From: Flagellimonas pelagia
GTDB taxonomy: Bacteria; Bacteroidota; Bacteroidia; Flavobacteriales; Flavobacteriaceae
NCBI RefSeq assembly: GCF_003584135.1
Contig: NZ_QXFI01000026.1
Location: 186,001-250,000, forward strand
Reading direction: 5' to 3'
Length of the DNA: 64,000 nt
A program made the position numbers and the translations under genes. The notes under the pieces were generated by a model. It made no database searches. It saw nothing but the letters and a program-made list of their open reading frames with translations, and was not told the DNA's origin. This document shows, piece by piece, positions 60,311-64,000 of this stretch (position 1 is its first letter; each line of letters begins with the position of its first letter).

Positions 60311-61777
60311 CCTTTGATAAATAAGGCCACGATCCACCGTCGCCACTAAAGTATAGTGTTCCGCCAAATAGGTATCGATATAGGCATTGTACTCCAATAA
60401 TTTTTTATCGAAGATTTCCTTGCCTTTTCGTGCCACCAAGGTTTTAGGTTGGATTATTTCCATAATATATTTCAGTTCTTCCATTCCTGTTTGTCTTGGA
60501 TTTTGCATGTAGGGGAACAGTTCTTCACGGGTAATGTTGCTAGGATGTGTGGCAGCCTTTGTGGGTGGAGATACACCTAAAACCCAGTAGCCAATATGGT
60601 ATTCGGTAAAGAAGATGTTCTCGGTTTCCAGATGATGGTCCATAATATAACGGGGAACATCTACCCCTTCACCATTAAAAAATGACCCTTTTTTTATTTT
60701 GTTGGAAATGATGTTGGCATATTCCAAGTAGGATTCCATCGGAATCAAAAGAAGCAATATAATGATGATGGGTTTAAATTTTTTCTGAAGTGGGGGAAGC
60801 TTGGCAACAGCCATGCCCATGGGAATCAAAATAAAAGGGTACAATTGGATCAAATAATGTCCGTTTACTTTTCCAGCTTGCATGAAAGACAATAAAATAC
60901 CAAGGGTAACCGCAGTCAATAATTGTAGTCCCCGAGATTTGTAATCGATTACTTTGGTTTTAAATCCGACAGCGAGCAAACCCAAGATCACGACCAAAAA
61001 AGGCAAGGTTTTCAGTGGCGAATGGAATTTTCCTTCGGAATAGGCCATAGGGGCCTTAAAAATGGATTGCCACCAAATTTGCGTATTTCCTTCAAGGTAA
61101 TAGGGTAACGCCGTGAGCAACACAATCAAAAAAGTGCCCAAGACCATTAGGGCCAAATTTACAATGGTCGAAGCTATTTTTCGTTGTTTGAATCCTTCCC
61201 ACAACAAAAACAATCCCACCACAAACACGGGATAGGCCATGTTCAATTTGGACATGATGGACAACCCAAAAAGTAGTCCGGATGCCAAATAGAGAAACCA
61301 AACCTTTCTGCAGAACAACAGATACACTCCTGCCACAAAGAAGAGGGTACAAATATGTTCGGACATCACCCCTTGCAGACTACCAAAAAGACTTTGAAAA
61401 AAGACACAGAACAGGGCCACCCAAAAAGCAATTTTTTTGGAAGTGATCTTGGCAGCAATGCCATACGTGAACAACGCAGTGATGGCGACCATCAACGAAC
61501 CGAACAATCGTATCGCAATAAAGCTCTGCCCAAATATTTTGATGACCGAAGCAAAAAACAAAAAGGTGATCGGTGGTTTCAGATCCCAAAGTTGGGTGTA
61601 GGGCAAATGCCCATCGGCCCAAGACTGCCCCATGATGATGAAAGTACTTTCGTCACGATCCACATAATCCCTAAAAAAGAATGGAAACCGGATTATTAGG
61701 GCCACCAACACCAAAATAAAAAGGACCCGATTCCAATTCAGGTCTTCATAGTCTCGAATTACAAATGGATTATGCAC
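60302..61777 (-). CDS. GT39/ArnT-like membrane glycosyltransferase
   Basis: The 491-residue polytopic membrane protein has about 11 hydrophobic segments and a C-terminal soluble part. Near the N-terminus, FFRDYVDRDESTFIIMGQS carries the acidic pair in the first periplasmic loop (DRDES) that is catalytic in GT-C enzymes, and GHLPYTQLWDLKPPI resembles the PMT/ArnT group. It would move a sugar from a polyprenyl-phosphate donor to a lipid or protein acceptor. The gene lies antisense inside the biotin cluster, between bioD (9-base overlap at the 3' end) and bioA (13-base overlap at the 5' end). Confidence 0.85.
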   Translation of the reverse strand: MHNPFVIRDYEDLNWNRVLFILVLVALIIRFPFFFRDYVDRDESTFIIMGQSWADGHLPYTQLWDLKPPITFLFFASVIKIFGQSFIAIRLFGSLMVAITALFTYGIAAKITSKKIAFWVALFCVFFQSLFGSLQGVMSEHICTLFFVAGVYLLFCRKVWFLYLASGLLFGLSIMSKLNMAYPVFVVGLFLLWEGFKQRKIASTIVNLALMVLGTFLIVLLTALPYYLEGNTQIWWQSIFKAPMAYSEGKFHSPLKTLPFLVVILGLLAVGFKTKVIDYKSRGLQLLTAVTLGILLSFMQAGKVNGHYLIQLYPFILIPMGMAVAKLPPLQKKFKPIIIILLLLIPMESYLEYANIISNKIKKGSFFNGEGVDVPRYIMDHHLETENIFFTEYHIGYWVLGVSPPTKAATHPSNITREELFPYMQNPRQTGMEELKYIMEIIQPKTLVARKGKEIFDKKLLEYNAYIDTYLAEHYTLVATVDRGLIYQRLK

Positions 61778-63126
61778 GGTCTGGGTCGGTTTTATTGGTC
61801 ATTAATGATCATCTTTGCAATATAGATAAATTGAATGTTTTGAGAGATTCCGTAGCACTGGAAAAATTGTCGGAAAGGGATAAAAAACACCTTTGGCACC
61901 CTCTGACCCAGCATAAGACCCATCCGGAAATGTTAGGTATAACAAAGGCCCAGGGCGCTTTGCTGTATGATGAGGATGGAAAGGAATATGTAGATGGCAT
62001 TTCATCATGGTATACCTGCATGTACGGGCATTGCAACCCATTTATTCTGGAAAGTGTAATGGAACAGATGCAAAGCTTGGACCAAGTGGTTTTCAGTGGT
62101 TTTACCCATGAGCCAGCCGTGCGGCTTTCAGAGGAACTCGTCAAGATTCTACCCAAGAATCAACAAAAGCTGTTTTTTTCAGACAACGGTTCCACGGCTA
62201 CCGAAGTGGGCATCAAAATGGCGTTGCAGTACCATTTCAACAAGGGTCAAAAACGCAATGTATTGCTGGCTTTTGAAGAAGGATTTCATGGCGACACCTT
62301 TGGTGCCATGTCGGTTTCGGGGCTTTCTGTTTACAATGGCCCGTTCGAGGATTTTTTCATTGAAGTGGAACGGATCCCAGTGCCAACACCGGAAAATATC
62401 GATTTCATTTTGGCCCAGTTGAAAAAGCGATTGAAGAACAACAACTTGGCCGGATTTATCTACGAACCTTTGGTTCAAGGAGCCGCAGCCATGAAAATGC
62501 ACGATGCCGAAGGTCTGGAAAGGATACTCGCATTGCTCAAATCGAACGGAGTGCTGTTGATTGCCGATGAGGTGATGACGGGCTTTGGCAAGACAGGCAA
62601 GAATTTTGCATCGGAATATTTGGAGACCCAACCCGACATCATGTGTTTGTCCAAGGCACTTACGGCAGGACTGATTCCCATGGGGTTGACCACATGCACA
62701 GAAGAGGTGTATATGGCTTTTTACAGTGATGAGAAGGCCAAAGGCTTGTTCCACGGACATACCTACACCGCGAATCCACTGGCCTGTGCCGCAGCTCTGG
62801 CAGCCTTGGAACTGCTCCAGACCGATGCCATTCAACAGAATATCAAGGATATTTCGGAATGGCATAACGCGTTTGATGAGGAAATAAGAAACCATCCTCA
62901 AGTGGCCAATACAAGGCAATTGGGTGTAATCTATGCCCTAGATCTTAATGTGCAAATGGAGCGTTACGGCAATTTGAGGGACAAACTTTTTAAACACTTC
63001 ATGGATCAAGGGGTCTTTTTAAGGCCTTTGGGCAACACGATTTATATTTTGGCTCCTTATGTGACCACTAAATTCCAAATGGAACGGATTTACGGTGCGA
63101 TAAGGTCTGTTGTTGGATTGGTATAA
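61765..63126 (+). CDS. bioA: Adenosylmethionine-8-amino-7-oxononanoate aminotransferase
   Basis: The aminotransferase makes 7,8-diaminopelargonate with SAM as amino donor. Signatures are HLWHPLTQHKTHPEM (BioA-typical), GISSWYTCMYGHCNP, SDNGSTATEVGIKMALQY, FEEGFHGDTFGAMSVSG, ADEVMTGFGKTGKNFA, the PLP lysine in MCLSKALTAGLIPMG, and GHTYTANPLACAAALAAL. The start is uncertain. ATG 61765 gives 453 residues but an atypical N-terminus with 13 bases of overlap with the divergent GT39 gene. TTG 61831 or 61840 would better fit the family start and lies after a CATCTTTG, a near-perfect -7 element (61810-61817). The ketoacyl-synthase gene follows after 9 bases. Confidence 0.93.
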   Translation: MDYARSGSVLLVINDHLCNIDKLNVLRDSVALEKLSERDKKHLWHPLTQHKTHPEMLGITKAQGALLYDEDGKEYVDGISSWYTCMYGHCNPFILESVMEQMQSLDQVVFSGFTHEPAVRLSEELVKILPKNQQKLFFSDNGSTATEVGIKMALQYHFNKGQKRNVLLAFEEGFHGDTFGAMSVSGLSVYNGPFEDFFIEVERIPVPTPENIDFILAQLKKRLKNNNLAGFIYEPLVQGAAAMKMHDAEGLERILALLKSNGVLLIADEVMTGFGKTGKNFASEYLETQPDIMCLSKALTAGLIPMGLTTCTEEVYMAFYSDEKAKGLFHGHTYTANPLACAAALAALELLQTDAIQQNIKDISEWHNAFDEEIRNHPQVANTRQLGVIYALDLNVQMERYGNLRDKLFKHFMDQGVFLRPLGNTIYILAPYVTTKFQMERIYGAIRSVVGLV

Positions 63127-63135
63127 AACAAGGTT

Positions 63136-64000
63136 ATGCTCAAAGAACCCATTTCCATAACCGCTTTGTCATCGATTTCTGCTTTGGGAGAAACCCAAGA
63201 AGAGGTTTGGCAAGTGTACAGTAGCAAGGATGAACATTTTCTTTCGGAGGCCAATATCGGGGAACAAAAGGTTTGGGTTTCGCAATTGTCAGAATCCATC
63301 AAACTAAAAATAGAGGATTTGCGCCAGTCCGATACCAAGTACAAACTTTTGGACGATTCGGTGTTGTTTGCCATCTACGCCGCGCGAAAGGCTTTGGCGG
63401 GTGCACGCTGGGAAAAAGGAACCCAATTTGGTATCAACATAGGGTCGTCCCGAGGAGCCACTTCCCTTTTTGAAAAATATCATAAAGCGTTTTTGGATGA
63501 GGGAAAATCATCAACACTTTCCTCCCCAACCACAACTTTGGGGAATATTTCCTCTTGGGTGGCCCATGATTTAAAGTCAAAAGGCCCCGAAATTTCACAT
63601 TCCATTACCTGTTCCACGGCATTGCATGCCGTATTGAATGCCGCGGCATGGATCCAAAGTGGCATGACAGATAAGTTTTTGGTGGGAGGCAGTGAGGCAC
63701 CCCTGACCCCGTTCACGATTGCACAAATGCAGGCATTAAAAGTGTATTCCAGAGAAAAAAGCGATTATCCCTGTTTAGCTATGGATTTGGATAAAAACCG
63801 GAACACCATGGTGTTGGGTGAGGCTGCGGGACTTGCCTGTTTGGAAAAAGGCAATAAATCCAATGCCTTGGCCGTGATAGAAGGTATTGGGTATGCCACA
63901 GAACCTTTGGAGCACAGCGTATCCATTAGTACCGACGCCCAATGTTTTCAAGACTCCATGCAAATGGCCTTGAGTACTCTCGATTCCTCCCAAGTGGATG
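63136..64000 (+). CDS. Beta-ketoacyl synthase-like protein, cut by window end
   Basis: The frame is open from ATG 63136 to the last base (288 codons), so the 3' part is outside. The product is thiolase-fold: VLFAIYAARKALAGA, IGSSRGATSLFEKYH, and the active-site cysteine C159 in ISHSITCSTALHAVLNAAAW followed by GGSEAPLTPFTIAQMQA, as in FabF-type ketosynthases. It starts 9 bases after bioA. Position suggests that it extends the acyl chain towards the pimeloyl moiety, or otherwise serves biotin synthesis; this is inference. The catalytic histidines lie beyond the window, so activity cannot be judged. Confidence 0.85.
   Translation, partial: MLKEPISITALSSISALGETQEEVWQVYSSKDEHFLSEANIGEQKVWVSQLSESIKLKIEDLRQSDTKYKLLDDSVLFAIYAARKALAGARWEKGTQFGINIGSSRGATSLFEKYHKAFLDEGKSSTLSSPTTTLGNISSWVAHDLKSKGPEISHSITCSTALHAVLNAAAWIQSGMTDKFLVGGSEAPLTPFTIAQMQALKVYSREKSDYPCLAMDLDKNRNTMVLGEAAGLACLEKGNKSNALAVIEGIGYATEPLEHSVSISTDAQCFQDSMQMALSTLDSSQVD

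Noticed and set aside
62179..62919. 246-codon minus-strand open frame inside bioA
   Set aside because: Shadow of the clearly conserved bioA frame; its Cys- and His-rich composition is typical of an antisense reading.

Overview
The window reads as chromosomal DNA of a Bacteroidota bacterium, most likely a marine member of the Flavobacteriaceae. The reasons are four large TonB-dependent receptors, many secreted lipoproteins of Bacteroidota-type families (DUF5689, DUF4270, DUF3124, 7TM-HTH regulators), the split atpD-atpC locus, a panC-panD-flippase cluster, and repeated copies of the Bacteroidota -7 promoter element TAnnTTTG in front of genes. A Muricauda/Allomuricauda-like organism is my impression only. 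No rRNA, tRNA, CRISPR array, transposase or prophage was seen.

Layout. 1-8 kb: the 3' part of a TonB receptor, a small membrane protein, then a divergent locus with a secreted endonuclease/phosphatase-type enzyme facing a TonB receptor and a DUF5689/lamin-tail lipoprotein. 8-13 kb: SYLF protein, katG with a downstream ankyrin protein, Nudix hydrolase and omega-amidase. 13-20 kb: Ig-like lipoprotein, ComF, coiled-coil protein, glycyl-tRNA synthetase, formate-tetrahydrofolate ligase. 19.6-23.8 kb: DUF3124 lipoprotein, a lipoprotein that looks like a beta-trefoil plus aerolysin-type pore-forming protein, and a 7TM-LuxR regulator. 23.8-25.2 kb: an SdpR/SdpI-type pair with a palindromic operator. 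25.2-25.6 kb: a repeat-rich non-coding stretch. 25.8-27.6 kb: an AT-rich two-gene module (DUF3696-type SMC/ABC ATPase plus PIN-like nuclease) resembling a defence island.

27.8-33.1 kb: secreted M28 and M20 peptidases with a metallophosphoesterase, a methyltransferase and DUF1801. 33.2-37 kb: TonB receptor with a Gfo/Idh/MocA oxidoreductase and a cysteine hydrolase. 37-41 kb: exonuclease III, aldo/keto reductase, and a PQQ dehydrogenase with an inserted cytochrome c. 41-46 kb: the minus-strand series panC-panD-flippase-esterase-like protein-radA. 46-50.7 kb: half-length glycogen-synthase-like protein, DUF4270 lipoprotein, glmS. 50.9-53.7 kb: TonB receptor with a long hairpin in its leader. 53.8-55.7 kb: atpD and a short atpC with a palindromic repeat between them. 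55.8-58.1 kb: GNAT and M61 peptidase. 58.2-64 kb: biotin genes bioF, DUF2007, bioD, then an antisense GT39 gene, bioA and a ketoacyl synthase cut by the window end.

The best candidates for something undescribed are the ATPase/PIN-like pair, and the aerolysin-like lipoprotein with its upstream membrane-bound regulator. All homology calls were made by eye from sequence motifs, without database searches.
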